Origin: a virus
DNA: 39,739 bases
IMG/VR virus record: IMGVR_UViG_3300009157_000030
Coordinates: 1 to 39,739 of that record
Direction: 5' to 3' (one strand)
Positions 1-8,131 of this stretch are shown piece after piece. Made by a program: the position numbers and the translations under genes. Under the pieces are notes generated by a model. It was not told the origin of the DNA. It saw only the letters and a list, made by a program, of their open reading frames with translations, and did no database searches. The first letter of the stretch is position 1, and every line of letters begins with the position of its first letter.

Positions 1-1
1 G

Positions 2-820
2 ATCTGGTCTGCATTCTACTGTAAAGGATATCTTGCCGGTAGAGTGACGGTTAGAGGAGTAGATTTTCAGCGTGGAAAAGGAGATACAATCTCTATTCGT
101 ATTCGAAGTAAAAGAACCGCACAAGGGCCACTTGCTGCTTGTGAGTGTCTAAGTTGTGTTTCAAGTTCGTTTACCAAAGTGAGTCTAACCTTAGATTCAT
201 ATGGTGATCTTGCTGAAATTTGTGAACTTGATCTTCAATTGGCCGGTGACGTTGTAAAAGACGGAATCATCGAAGATATGGCTTCCGGACTTGCCGAACA
301 AGTCGATCTTGAAATTTACAACCAGTTAGTAACCGCAACCACAAGTTTTACCGCAACTCTTGACTCGTGTTGTTCTGACCCAAGTCTTGACTCATGCTGC
401 TTTGATACTTTCAATCTATACAACGCAATTGTAAAGATGGAAGCAGGTATGCGTGAAGCAGGATACCACCCCGATTATATCATCGTGTCACCTTCCGTTG
501 CTGCTCACTTCAAATACAAAGAAGCAGTAAGTGCAAAGGGATTACAGATCGCAATGTCCGGAAACGAACTTTCAAAGATCGGAACAATGAGTGTGATCGA
601 ATTCCCATGTGCCAACTTATGTGACGGTGCTGCGGGTATCGTGGCAGTCTTACTCGATTCAAGTCGAGCAGTTGGAGAAGGATGGGGTATGAAACCCAAG
701 TTGGAACAGGATCGAAACATCGATTGTGATTCAACAACTGTGGCCATACACATGTATGTCGGTATTGATGAACTCGATGACAACGCTATCGGGCTTATCA
801 GTGCACCATCTTGTCCGTAA
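2..820 (+). CDS. Major capsid protein, HK97 fold (5' partial)
   Basis: The reading frame is open to the left edge, so the gene starts outside the window; the GTG at 44 is only the first start-like codon inside it. About 272 C-terminal residues are visible. An acidic, helical stretch around residues 70-110 (from GTG 44: DVVKDGIIEDMASGLAEQVD) looks like the spine-helix region, and MREAGYHPDYIIVSPSVAAHF looks like the P-domain segment common in HK97-fold capsid proteins. Its place before neck genes and the tail tube gene supports the call. The subunit would build the icosahedral head. It is followed by two RNA hairpins and then a nuclease gene. The family is recognised from pattern, not from a search; a different HK97-fold shell protein is the only real alternative. 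Confidence 0.8.
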   Translation: MWSAFYCKGYLAGRVTVRGVDFQRGKGDTISIRIRSKRTAQGPLAACECLSCVSSSFTKVSLTLDSYGDLAEICELDLQLAGDVVKDGIIEDMASGLAEQVDLEIYNQLVTATTSFTATLDSCCSDPSLDSCCFDTFNLYNAIVKMEAGMREAGYHPDYIIVSPSVAAHFKYKEAVSAKGLQIAMSGNELSKIGTMSVIEFPCANLCDGAAGIVAVLLDSSRAVGEGWGMKPKLEQDRNIDCDSTTVAIHMYVGIDELDDNAIGLISAPSCP

Positions 821-826
821 ATAATT

Positions 827-843
827 GGGGGGTAAATCCCCTC
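827..843 (+). terminator. GC-rich hairpin after the capsid gene
   Basis: GGGGGG (827-832) can pair with CCCCTC (838-843) around a TAAAT loop, seven bases after the capsid stop. A pyrimidine-rich tail (TCTTAATTCTTT) follows. It could end transcription or protect the 3' end of the abundant capsid mRNA. There is no long T run, so termination is uncertain. Confidence 0.45.
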
Positions 844-856
844 TCTTAATTCTTTC

Positions 857-886
857 GTTGGAATAATCCAAGTTCGACTCTTGGGA
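857..886 (+). other. T-arm-like RNA hairpin, copy 1
   Basis: CCAAG (868-872), loop TTCGACT (873-879), CTTGG (880-884) form a perfect 5-bp stem with a 7-base loop that fits the tRNA T-loop rule (TTCRANY). GGAATAA lies at 860-866. A second copy at 7509-7539 keeps the same loop and spacing while stem base pairs differ in a compensated way. It sits between the capsid stop and the next start (895), ending about ten bases before that ATG. No acceptor, D or anticodon arm is present, so it is not a tRNA. Function unknown; mRNA processing, 3' protection or control of the next gene are possibilities. Confidence 0.55.
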
Positions 887-894
887 AAGGATAT

Positions 895-1551
895 ATGTCA
901 GAACCAAAGTGGTTAATTAAAACACCTGCGGAATTCATTTGCACAGATAATTATTATCTGATCAAAGGAAAAAAATACGCACGTGTAACTCGAATCAATA
1001 GTATCATCGATAAACCAGAATTAAAAAACTGGTATGCGAAAACAGGTCCAATAAAGGCAAAAGAAATATTAAAAAAACGTGCAGGATTTGGATCAACACT
1101 ACATAAATTGATTGAAGTAACACTAAAAAAAGAAGTATTAACAAAAGCAAATTATGATTCAATGTTAATAGAAAGCATTGAATTATTTGAAAAGTGGCAA
1201 GAAAAACATGAATTACTACCAGACTCACTTGAACAACATCTCTGGTCTGAAAAACACAAGTATGCGGGAACTGCCGACTACATTGGAATATTCGATGGTA
1301 AATTATACATTCTTGATTGGAAATCATCAAGAGGAATTTACGATGAATATTGGTTGCAAATGGCAGCATATGTAAATGCATTTGAAGAACAGACAGGGTT
1401 AAAAGTAGAGGGAGTTGGAATATTACAAATTCGTGATGGAGAGACAAATTTCATAACAAAATCATACGATGAAATAATGAGTGTCTACTTCCCAGTATTT
1501 CTTGCTGCAATGACAATATATAATTGGAAACATAAAGGTGAGGTAGAATGA
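895..1551 (+). CDS. RecB/Cas4-like PD-(D/E)XK nuclease
   Basis: A 218-residue single-domain nuclease. The expected motifs are in order: H70 in GFGSTLHKLIE, D128 in GTADYIG, D141-x-K143 in ILDWKSS, and Q155/Y159 in LQMAAY, as in the RecB-type exonuclease family. It would cut or resect DNA with a metal ion. It ends ATGA-overlapped with the next gene, and the T-arm-like hairpin lies just upstream. No Cys cluster of the Cas4 type is seen, so an iron-sulfur version is unlikely. Its place between capsid and neck genes is unusual; DNA processing linked to packaging is one idea, late expression of a recombination nuclease another. Confidence 0.8.
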   Translation: MSEPKWLIKTPAEFICTDNYYLIKGKKYARVTRINSIIDKPELKNWYAKTGPIKAKEILKKRAGFGSTLHKLIEVTLKKEVLTKANYDSMLIESIELFEKWQEKHELLPDSLEQHLWSEKHKYAGTADYIGIFDGKLYILDWKSSRGIYDEYWLQMAAYVNAFEEQTGLKVEGVGILQIRDGETNFITKSYDEIMSVYFPVFLAAMTIYNWKHKGEVE

Positions 1552-2498
1552 AACATTACATCGTAACTCAACCAAAAGAATTTGGAACATATCTTCGTGG
1601 AGATACAGTTGACATATACATTAATATAAAAGATACACTAACTAATCAATTAAGTGATCCAAGTTCTGTAAATATTACAATTAGAAGTCCATCAAATGTG
1701 GTGGTAGATGGACCAACTCCAATGATAAATTTATCAACCGGTATCTATGAACATGAATACTCAATACCAACGAGCACGACCATTTACCCATTTGGTATTT
1801 ACGAGGCACATATTTCAACAGTTACAGATAGTTCATTAACTGTTTTTAATTTCGTTGTATTTCCTTGGGATGTTGTCTCAAGAATAAGATCATTATCTGG
1901 AATTTCGCAACAGGCAGACATATCAGATTATCATTTAGCAACACTCGCATGGTTAGCATACGAAGAAACACTTGAGACAATATATGAAATGCACGAAAAA
2001 GAAAAACCATTGTGCGATCCAGTTACAGGTGATTATATTGATGGAGTAAATACAACATTTCAATTAACGAATTATCCATTAGCTGATCACAACGGAGATG
2101 AACAAATAACTGGTTCTGGTCAAATAGCATATGGGTGGGATGTTGAAGGTTATTATATTGATTCAACCGGTGCTAAACAAACATGTATAATTACTGTTTC
2201 AGATTCAAGTTACGGAATGGTAACAATAACAACCGGTGGTGCAACACCAATACCCGCAGACGCATGTGGAATTTACGTTAAATATTACACAGAATCACCA
2301 ACATATAACAAACAATTAATGCAAGAAGCAGTCGCATGTTTATCTGCATATAAGGCAGCAATCGCATTCCAAAGTTTAAATAAAGCAACTCTTGCAGATT
2401 TACAAACAAACAGAGACATGCTATACAATAGATTCCTAATAAGGTATGATCAAATAATTGAGGAAATAGGATTTCCAAATATTGGTGCAGGTAAATAA
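1548..2498 (+). CDS. Putative head-tail connector / neck protein
   Basis: A 316-residue protein not matched to a named family. The first 105 or so residues look like an immunoglobulin-like beta sandwich (YLRGDTVDIYINIKD, then GIYEHEYSIPT, then FGIYEAHIS), as in adhesive or bacterial macroglobulin-type domains. A middle part (about 150-245) is beta-rich, and the last 60 residues are helical (QLMQEAVACLSAYKAAIAF). The helical N-to-C 'connector' pattern and its position between the capsid and tail genes suggest an adaptor at the head-tail joint carrying a decorative Ig domain. It starts on the stop of the nuclease gene with GGTGAGGT upstream. Confidence 0.45.
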   Translation: MKHYIVTQPKEFGTYLRGDTVDIYINIKDTLTNQLSDPSSVNITIRSPSNVVVDGPTPMINLSTGIYEHEYSIPTSTTIYPFGIYEAHISTVTDSSLTVFNFVVFPWDVVSRIRSLSGISQQADISDYHLATLAWLAYEETLETIYEMHEKEKPLCDPVTGDYIDGVNTTFQLTNYPLADHNGDEQITGSGQIAYGWDVEGYYIDSTGAKQTCIITVSDSSYGMVTITTGGATPIPADACGIYVKYYTESPTYNKQLMQEAVACLSAYKAAIAFQSLNKATLADLQTNRDMLYNRFLIRYDQIIEEIGFPNIGAGK

Positions 2499-2506
2499 GT
2501 GGTAGA

Positions 2507-4096
2507 ATGACTTGGGCAGATATAAACTATGAATATAAAAAGACAATCACTGTCGATAAGAATAGAGTATATCATACCATAACAGACTACCCAATTTTAG
2601 TTTACAAAGTAGATGTTGATCTAAAAGATGTTTCAAACGGTGGACATGTGAGATCATCTTCTGGATTTGACATATGCTTCTATGATTCAACAGAAACAAT
2701 AAAATTAAAACATGAACTCGTTGGATATGATCCAATAACTGGAAAACTTTATTGTTTTGTGAAACAAACAATAACACCATCAGCAGACACTATAATATAT
2801 ATGTATTATGGAAATGTTCACCAAACAACAGATCAATCAACAACCGATACGTGGAATTCAAACTATACTGCCGTATATCACATGAAAGATTTTGATACAT
2901 CGCACGTGCATGATAGCACAATTAATGCAAATCATCTAACAAAAAATGCAGTAAATACTCCAATAGAGTCATCGACTGCTAAGTTTCACAGATCACAATA
3001 TTTCGATGGTGCTCTTACAACATTTATGGATGCAGCAAGTCCAGTTGTTGGAACAGGTGCAAAATCAGTTATTTTTCACGTTAAAAAACCAACAGATGCA
3101 AATAGAAATGTTGGTATTTCAAATTCTGATGTAAATGAATACTCTGGAATAACAATGAGAATAAGACCTTCAACGTGGTCAGTTGCATTTAGAGTTGGAA
3201 ATGGTGCACCCGTAGGAGAATACTTTGATTTCGTTTCACTCGATCTATATGATTACATACGATGGTGTATGTATATTTTCGTCTGTTCAACGGTTGCAGA
3301 CCCACTTCATCCGGAATATAGTTTTCCAAGATTACATGGATACAATGAACAGGGAGATCACTGGTTTAGTGGTGCACCAGTTGGAACAGAAGCAGCAGGA
3401 ACAAGTAATTTAAGATTCGGTAAATCATACTCCGCTTCAATACCATATCCATTTAAAGGATACCTCGAAGAAGTTGAAATTTTAAATGTTCAATTAATGG
3501 AGGATCAAGTTTGGACAATAATGGAAAACCAATGGTATTCTTCAACATTTTATTCATTTGGAATCGAAGAAGTAGCACCACCATTACCACCAACACCAGA
3601 CCCAGTTTATGAAAGTTTTGATCCACGAAAAGACATAAGAGATGGCATAAGCACAGAGGCAGATATATATTCAAGTGGAGTTAATCAGAAAGTTTTAACA
3701 TTTACTGATATAAACGGAAATATACAACAGATTCCAATATACTTATCAGAAGAAACAAAATCAAGTAATTCACCATTACCTTCTTTACCATTGATTGAAT
3801 TATGTCTTGTTTGGGAGAAATCAGACCCACAAGATATAGGTGCAGATACAAGAAAAAATTTTGCACATGTTGATATCAATATTTACTATCAACATAACGA
3901 TGAAGTCGATCAAACAATATTGGGCCAAGAAATTGCAGACACATTATGCAATATAATAAGATTAAAACAAACACAATTAATCCCTGGTGTTAGTTTTGTA
4001 AACTTCAATGGAGTGAGTTACATACCACCAGAAGTTCGTGATAGACAGGTTGTTTATCACATAAACATAGAATTAGAAGCACTATGGTATAATTGA
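2507..4096 (+). CDS. Neck protein with DUF2341 and LamG-like adhesion domains
   Basis: 529 residues in three parts. Residues 1-105 match the DUF2341 pattern (YKKTITVDK, DYPILVYK, SGFDICFYDS, then IIYMYYGN). Residues about 120-355 match a LamG/concanavalin-like sandwich (YTAVYHMKD, HDSTINANHL, YFDGA, GYLEEVEILN). Residues about 368-529 form a domain repeated in the protein at 4600-6540, with FDPRK, IPIYLSE, SPLPSLPLIEL, INIYYQ, IADTLC and EVRDRQVVY shared. The gene order suggests this C-terminal domain is a tail-completion or tail-terminator type subunit and the N-terminal parts are exposed carbohydrate binders. The virion location is inference; the domain duplication is direct. Confidence 0.65.
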   Translation: MTWADINYEYKKTITVDKNRVYHTITDYPILVYKVDVDLKDVSNGGHVRSSSGFDICFYDSTETIKLKHELVGYDPITGKLYCFVKQTITPSADTIIYMYYGNVHQTTDQSTTDTWNSNYTAVYHMKDFDTSHVHDSTINANHLTKNAVNTPIESSTAKFHRSQYFDGALTTFMDAASPVVGTGAKSVIFHVKKPTDANRNVGISNSDVNEYSGITMRIRPSTWSVAFRVGNGAPVGEYFDFVSLDLYDYIRWCMYIFVCSTVADPLHPEYSFPRLHGYNEQGDHWFSGAPVGTEAAGTSNLRFGKSYSASIPYPFKGYLEEVEILNVQLMEDQVWTIMENQWYSSTFYSFGIEEVAPPLPPTPDPVYESFDPRKDIRDGISTEADIYSSGVNQKVLTFTDINGNIQQIPIYLSEETKSSNSPLPSLPLIELCLVWEKSDPQDIGADTRKNFAHVDINIYYQHNDEVDQTILGQEIADTLCNIIRLKQTQLIPGVSFVNFNGVSYIPPEVRDRQVVYHINIELEALWYN

Positions 4097-4107
4097 TGGT
4101 GAAAAAC

Positions 4108-4578
4108 ATGACAGACACAAACATAAATGAAAAAAGCATAAAGGTTACAGGAACTTTACATATCGTATTGACCGATGAACACGGAAACATAATACAAGAG
4201 TCATGGGAAGAAAATCTTGTCGTTACCGTAGGATTAGCACACATCGCAGATCAACTAAGTAGTGTTCACGATGAATTAGCAATGAGTCACATGGCAATAG
4301 GTAATGATGACGATCCTGCACCCGCATTAGGAAATACGACATTAAATAGTGAACTCGGTAGAGTCGCATTGACAAGTAGAACACAAGGTGTTGTTTTGAC
4401 AAACACTGTCGTTTACGTTGCAACATTTCCACCAGGAACGGGAACAGGAAATATCGTTGAAGCAGGATTATTTAATGCAGCAGTTGCGGGAACAATGCTC
4501 TGCCGTAGTATCTTTGCAGTAAAACCAAAAGGTGCGTTAGATACATTAAATGTCACATGGACATTAACAATAGCTTAA
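4108..4578 (+). CDS. Conserved phage virion protein (tail-fibre type)
   Basis: About 156 residues. The pattern (VVTVGLAHIADQL, then MAIGNDD, then TTLNSELGR, VVYVATFPPGTGTGNIVEAGLFN and DTLNVTWTLTI) is one I recognise from many phage structural modules, usually labelled tail-fibre or hypothetical protein. It lies between the two adhesion/neck fusions. The ATG at 4108 is chosen because GGTGA lies six bases upstream; a TTG at 4093 and an ATG at 4096 in the same frame are less well placed. It probably forms part of the neck or tail fibre assembly; the exact role is not known. Confidence 0.6.
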   Translation: MTDTNINEKSIKVTGTLHIVLTDEHGNIIQESWEENLVVTVGLAHIADQLSSVHDELAMSHMAIGNDDDPAPALGNTTLNSELGRVALTSRTQGVVLTNTVVYVATFPPGTGTGNIVEAGLFNAAVAGTMLCRSIFAVKPKGALDTLNVTWTLTIA

Positions 4579-4599
4579 ATAAATAATAGATGATGTGAA

Positions 4600-6540
4600 A
4601 TGACAGACACGATCTTCCAATGGGATACAACTGAAACCAGTTCTGGTTCATCTGCGAGTAATCAAGCAAGATTACCGTTAGAGGCATCCGGAACATACGA
4701 TTTCATTGTATATTGGGGAGATGGATCGAATAATCACATAACAGTTTGGAATCAACCAGAAGTTACTCACACGTATGCATCCGGTGGAATGAAAACAATT
4801 ACAATAAGTGGAACATGTTACGGATTTAGATTCAATAATACAGGTGATAGACGAAAATTGAGAGAAGTAACACAGTGGGGTAGTTTAAGAGTTGGTAACA
4901 ATCAAAATTATTTCTACGGGTGTAATTTCATTAGAGTATATGCAACCGATAATCTTGATCTAACTGGAACAACGGATATGACAGGAATATTCAGAGAAGC
5001 AAATTATCTAAACGATGCAAGTGTTGGAAATTGGAACACATCCGGTGTTACAATTATGACAAATGCATTTTATAATGCAACAAGATTCAATAAAAGTCTA
5101 AATAGTTGGAATGTTTCAAATGTAACAAACATGAGTGGGATGTTCTGCGGTGCAGCAGCATTTAATGGAAATATAACAAGTTGGAATACATCTAACGTAA
5201 CAAACATGAATGATATGTTTAATGCAGCAGGTGGATTTAATCAAAATATTGGAAGTTGGGATACATCAAAGGTTACAACAATGACAGGAATGTTTGCATT
5301 TGCAGCAACATTTAATCAAAACATTGGTGGATGGGATACACACTTAGTCACAACAATGTATGCAATGTTCTATGGTGCAGCAGCGTTTAATCAACATTTA
5401 AACAGTTGGAATGTTTCAAATGTGACAAACATGATGTTTATGTTTAGAAATGCATCAGTATTTAATGGTAATATATCGAGTTGGGATACATCAAAAGTAA
5501 CAAATATGGATGCAATGTTTCAACAGGCATATTTATTCAATCAAAATATTAGTGGATGGGATACACACTTAGTTACAAACATGGAAGAAATGTTCGATTA
5601 TGCAAATGCTTTTAATCAAAATCTCGGTAGTTGGAATGTTGCAAATTGTAATTATTTTGCAGACATGTTTTATCATTGCACACTATCAACTGCAAATTAT
5701 GATGGTATATTGATAGGGTGGTCTGCTCAGACACTAAAAACATATAAAACGATAAGTTTCGGATTTTCAACATACTGTGCAGTTGCAGCGAGAGCAATAT
5801 TAACTGGAACATATCACTGGACAATCACAGATGGTGGAATGTCTGGATCGTGCGGAAGCACATTAACACTAACGATAGCAGATACAACAACTGGAATAAC
5901 AGATTCACCAGTTGAACAAGCTGATTACAATGTGGCTATTTCAGATACATCAATAATAACAGATTTACTTTCAAATTCAATAATTTATAATATAAGTATT
6001 GCAGATTCAGTTTTAACAACTGATCTAATAAGTCTAAACAGAATAAAATATTACACGTTCTTTGATCCAAGAAAAGCAATTAGAGACACAATAGGTTCTT
6101 TAATTGACATAAATTCAGACGGTAGAGATTGGCGATCTATAACAGTGGTTGTTGATGGAAATGATCATCACATCCCGATATATTTATCTGAACAAACAAA
6201 ATCACACAACTCACCACTTCCAACTTTACCATTAATTGAATTAGAGTTATCCTCGAGTAAAACAATTCCAGAGAATGTTATGGCAACAGTTAGACGATGT
6301 GAGGCAATCGTAAAACTGAATATCTACTATCAGAGAGAGGATAATGTAGATCAAGCAGACTTTGGAAAATTGATTGCAGATGAATTATGTAATCAAATAA
6401 GAAACAATCAGTGTTCTATACCAGGAACGCAATTTGTAAATGTGAGAAGCACGGGTCGTGTAATCACAGAAGTTCGTGAAAGACAGGTTGTGTATAAAAG
6501 AGTAATGGAGGCATATGCGTTATTCTACGACACACCATAA
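4600..6540 (+). CDS. Neck protein with PKD-like and BspA-type LRR (DUF285) adhesion domains
   Basis: 646 residues. The start is PKD-like ([16 protein letters not shown], then [17 protein letters not shown]; about 30-75). Residues about 143-370 hold nine 25-residue BspA-type repeats of the form [24 protein letters not shown], capped by a region typical of DUF285 proteins ([19 protein letters not shown]). Three short repeats of the IADS-TDLIS type follow (about 425-480). The last 160 residues are the neck domain also found at the end of the protein at 2507-4096. This is a surface-exposed binding protein mounted on a structural base; host-surface binding is inferred from the repeat family. Confidence 0.7.
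   Translation: MTDTIFQWDTTETSSGSSASNQARLPLEASGTYDFIVYWGDGSNNHITVWNQPEVTHTYASGGMKTITISGTCYGFRFNNTGDRRKLREVTQWGSLRVGNNQNYFYGCNFIRVYATDNLDLTGTTDMTGIFREANYLNDASVGNWNTSGVTIMTNAFYNATRFNKSLNSWNVSNVTNMSGMFCGAAAFNGNITSWNTSNVTNMNDMFNAAGGFNQNIGSWDTSKVTTMTGMFAFAATFNQNIGGWDTHLVTTMYAMFYGAAAFNQHLNSWNVSNVTNMMFMFRNASVFNGNISSWDTSKVTNMDAMFQQAYLFNQNISGWDTHLVTNMEEMFDYANAFNQNLGSWNVANCNYFADMFYHCTLSTANYDGILIGWSAQTLKTYKTISFGFSTYCAVAARAILTGTYHWTITDGGMSGSCGSTLTLTIADTTTGITDSPVEQADYNVAISDTSIITDLLSNSIIYNISIADSVLTTDLISLNRIKYYTFFDPRKAIRDTIGSLIDINSDGRDWRSITVVVDGNDHHIPIYLSEQTKSHNSPLPTLPLIELELSSSKTIPENVMATVRRCEAIVKLNIYYQREDNVDQADFGKLIADELCNQIRNNQCSIPGTQFVNVRSTGRVITEVRERQVVYKRVMEAYALFYDTP
5029..5700 (+). repeat. Tandem 75-bp coding repeats (DUF285/BspA type)
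   Basis: About nine in-frame units of 75 bp encode 25-residue repeats. Units starting with [16 protein letters not shown] and WDTHLVT recur in the same order twice, so a three-unit block was probably duplicated. Such arrays change length by recombination, a common way to vary a binding surface. Confidence 0.8.
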
Positions 6541-6578
6541 CAAATTAGAATAAATAAAAATTAAGGAGGAAAAAAACA

Positions 6579-7463
6579 ATGGCAAGTTTAGGACTTCCCT
6601 TTCAGGGAAAAATCTGGTATTATGTCGAATCTGCCTACGGTAGTGGACCGTCATCAGTAGGTGAATTGCCCATTTCCGTTAAGGTAGTTGACGCAAAACC
6701 AGGAGTAGGCGACAAGCACAAAAAGTTGAGAGGAATCGATAAACGAGAAGCGTGTTATTTGCTCGAACAGTGTAACGATTTTACATTCCACTTAGAATAC
6801 ATCCCACAAGTTGGAGATACTCTATTTGAGGATGTAAATATCAGTGATCCAAGTGATTGTAGATTAGAAACAGTTGCTTTCGTTCTTGTTACAAATGACT
6901 GTCTCGGTGCTGATCAATCGATCTATCTTATCTCAGGTGCAAAGGTTAAAACAACACGTGTATCCGCAAGTCACAATACAGAATATATGTATGTGATGGA
7001 TTTTAGCGTTGAGAGCATTGTTACTGCATCATCGCCAACAGGATACTCCGAACCTGCTGCACTCACGGGAGACATCTGTGCTTTTAATGTCGCAGGATCG
7101 ATAACTAAAGACGGTGGAGACTTTGCATACATCCTGAATTCAATCGATGTAACAATCGATCAAGGAATAAAGGACTACTGGGATCACGATTCACTCGAAA
7201 AACAATTTGCAATAGAGGGTGAATTCAACGTAGAAGGATCAGTAGATATTTCACTCGATGAGGGTGGTGCGATGCATTTCGCAGAGGTCTTAGCACAAGA
7301 TGATTTCACAATCGTCTTAAATCTCGGTGCTGCCGGTGCACCAAAGATCACCATCAACAACTGTAAGTGGAAGAACAGTTCAATCGATGTCAACATCTCC
7401 GGTGAAGATATGAAGGAGTCTGCACCATTTACTGGTAAGACAATTTCATACGCAACTGTCTAA
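6579..7463 (+). CDS. Major tail tube protein
   Basis: A 294-residue beta-rich protein directly before the tail chaperone and tape measure genes, the standard place for the tail tube subunit. A very strong ribosome site (AGGAGG at about 6564-6569, eight or so bases before ATG) fits an abundant structural protein. The C-terminal half (AIEGEFNVEGSVDISLDEG, then ITINNCKWKNSSIDVNISGED) resembles the tail-tube beta-sandwich pattern. No contractile sheath gene is visible, which together with the tape measure points to a siphovirus-like tail. The function rests on gene order more than on sequence identity. Confidence 0.7.
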   Translation: MASLGLPFQGKIWYYVESAYGSGPSSVGELPISVKVVDAKPGVGDKHKKLRGIDKREACYLLEQCNDFTFHLEYIPQVGDTLFEDVNISDPSDCRLETVAFVLVTNDCLGADQSIYLISGAKVKTTRVSASHNTEYMYVMDFSVESIVTASSPTGYSEPAALTGDICAFNVAGSITKDGGDFAYILNSIDVTIDQGIKDYWDHDSLEKQFAIEGEFNVEGSVDISLDEGGAMHFAEVLAQDDFTIVLNLGAAGAPKITINNCKWKNSSIDVNISGEDMKESAPFTGKTISYATV

Positions 7464-7466
7464 GTA

Positions 7467-7493
7467 GGTGAATGGAGGGATTCACCACCCTCC
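7467..7493 (+). promoter_or_regulatory. Two mutually exclusive hairpins after the tail tube gene
   Basis: GGAGGG (7474-7479) pairs with CCCTCC (7488-7493) over an 8-base loop. Alternatively GGTGAAT (7467-7473) pairs perfectly with ATTCACC (7480-7486), placing GGAGGG in the loop. Both cannot form at once. The element begins a few bases after the tail tube stop. It may be a terminator or mRNA-stabilising end; a switch between two states is possible but unproven. Confidence 0.5.
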
Positions 7494-7508
7494 AATATTA
7501 TTTAATCT

Positions 7509-7539
7509 GTGGGAATAAACAAGGTTCGACTCCTTGGGA
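7509..7539 (+). other. T-arm-like RNA hairpin, copy 2
   Basis: CAAGG (7520-7524), loop TTCGACT (7525-7531), CCTTG (7532-7536). Compared with copy 1, the second pair changes from C-G to A-T and the fourth from A-T to G-C, both compensated. GGAATAA sits the same eight bases upstream of the stem. As with copy 1 it follows a hairpin after a major structural gene and precedes the next start (7559). Confidence 0.55.
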
Positions 7540-7558
7540 TTGAAGTGAGGTAATAAAA

Positions 7559-7909
7559 ATGGTAGAATTATATAGCGTGAAATGCGTATTAGAAGGTAAG
7601 ACCTTTGAGATGCCAGAGTGGACAGTAAAGAAACATGAAACTTTACTTGAAGAAATGATTCCATACGATGAAAAATTAAAATCAATGAAAATAACACAGA
7701 AAGATTACGATAGAGCATATAGAGTAAAAATGATATTAATGTCAATCAATGAAGTTGATCCAAAAGTAACAGAGTCCGATCTTTCAACACTACATCCCGA
7801 TGATTTCATCGAACTGTGGATTGCAGTTTACAATTCTGGAAAACGAGGAGTTGTGAGAAAGAAACCTTCGGATTTTCAGAACGGGGAAAAGACCCCGATA
7901 TCAAAATAG
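7559..7909 (+). CDS. Tail assembly chaperone, short form (gpG-like)
   Basis: 116 residues, mostly helical, between tail tube and tape measure genes. In siphoviruses this spot holds a chaperone made in a short form and, through a -1 ribosomal frameshift, a longer form. Here the next frame (-1) stays open across the end of this gene to 8130, as expected. GAGGT lies eight bases before the ATG. The protein would coat the tape measure during tail assembly and be absent from the finished virion. Assignment is by position and by the overlapping -1 frame. Confidence 0.7.
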   Translation: MVELYSVKCVLEGKTFEMPEWTVKKHETLLEEMIPYDEKLKSMKITQKDYDRAYRVKMILMSINEVDPKVTESDLSTLHPDDFIELWIAVYNSGKRGVVRKKPSDFQNGEKTPISK

Positions 7910-8130
7910 GATTAGAAGAACAACTTGACAACATGCGAAAATGGAGGTATAGAATTTATCTCCACGTAGGAAATATGAAAGATATATTAAATATGACACT
8001 CCTTGATTTCCAATCTGTTGTTGATGAAATGATATACGAAAATACACCGAGAGATAAAAGATATGGTCATCAGACAGAATCGCAAAAGGAAATGATCAAA
8101 AGATTAAAAGAAATTAAAAAGGTGAAGTAA
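7816..8130 (+). CDS. Tail assembly chaperone, -1 frame extension (gpGT-like C-terminal part)
   Basis: This frame is -1 to the upstream gene and overlaps its end. Its start codon at 7816 has no good ribosome site, so it is best read as the extension reached by frameshifting. The region after the shift (KWRYRIYLHVGNMKDIL, then VDEMIYENTPRDKRYG) would be the T part that binds the tape measure. It ends one base before the tape measure ATG. An alternative is separate translation from an internal ATG at 7933. Confidence 0.6.
   Translation: MDCSLQFWKTRSCEKETFGFSERGKDPDIKIGLEEQLDNMRKWRYRIYLHVGNMKDILNMTLLDFQSVVDEMIYENTPRDKRYGHQTESQKEMIKRLKEIKKVK
7883..7891 (+). promoter_or_regulatory. Candidate -1 frameshift site GGGGAAAAG
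   Basis: The run GGGGAAAAG is read as GGG-GAA-AAG in the short form and resembles the lambda slip site GGGAAAG, but its frame differs from the canonical X-XXY-YYZ heptamer. Slipping here would continue into KDPDIKIG. A-AAG-AAA at 7858-7864 is another candidate. Confidence 0.3.
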
Positions 8131-8131
8131 G

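Noticed and set aside
868-884. tRNA gene at 868 or 7520 (TTCGACT T-loop)
   Set aside because: Only a T-arm is present. No D arm, anticodon arm or acceptor stem can be built from the flanks.
5029-5700. CRISPR or non-coding repeat array
   Set aside because: The 75-bp units are in frame and encode DUF285 protein repeats; there are no constant repeats with unique spacers.
7520-7536. RNA polymerase III B-box-like promoter (GGTTCGACTCC)
   Set aside because: The match is perfect but archaea and bacteria do not use internal B boxes, and the hairpin covariation explains the sequence better.
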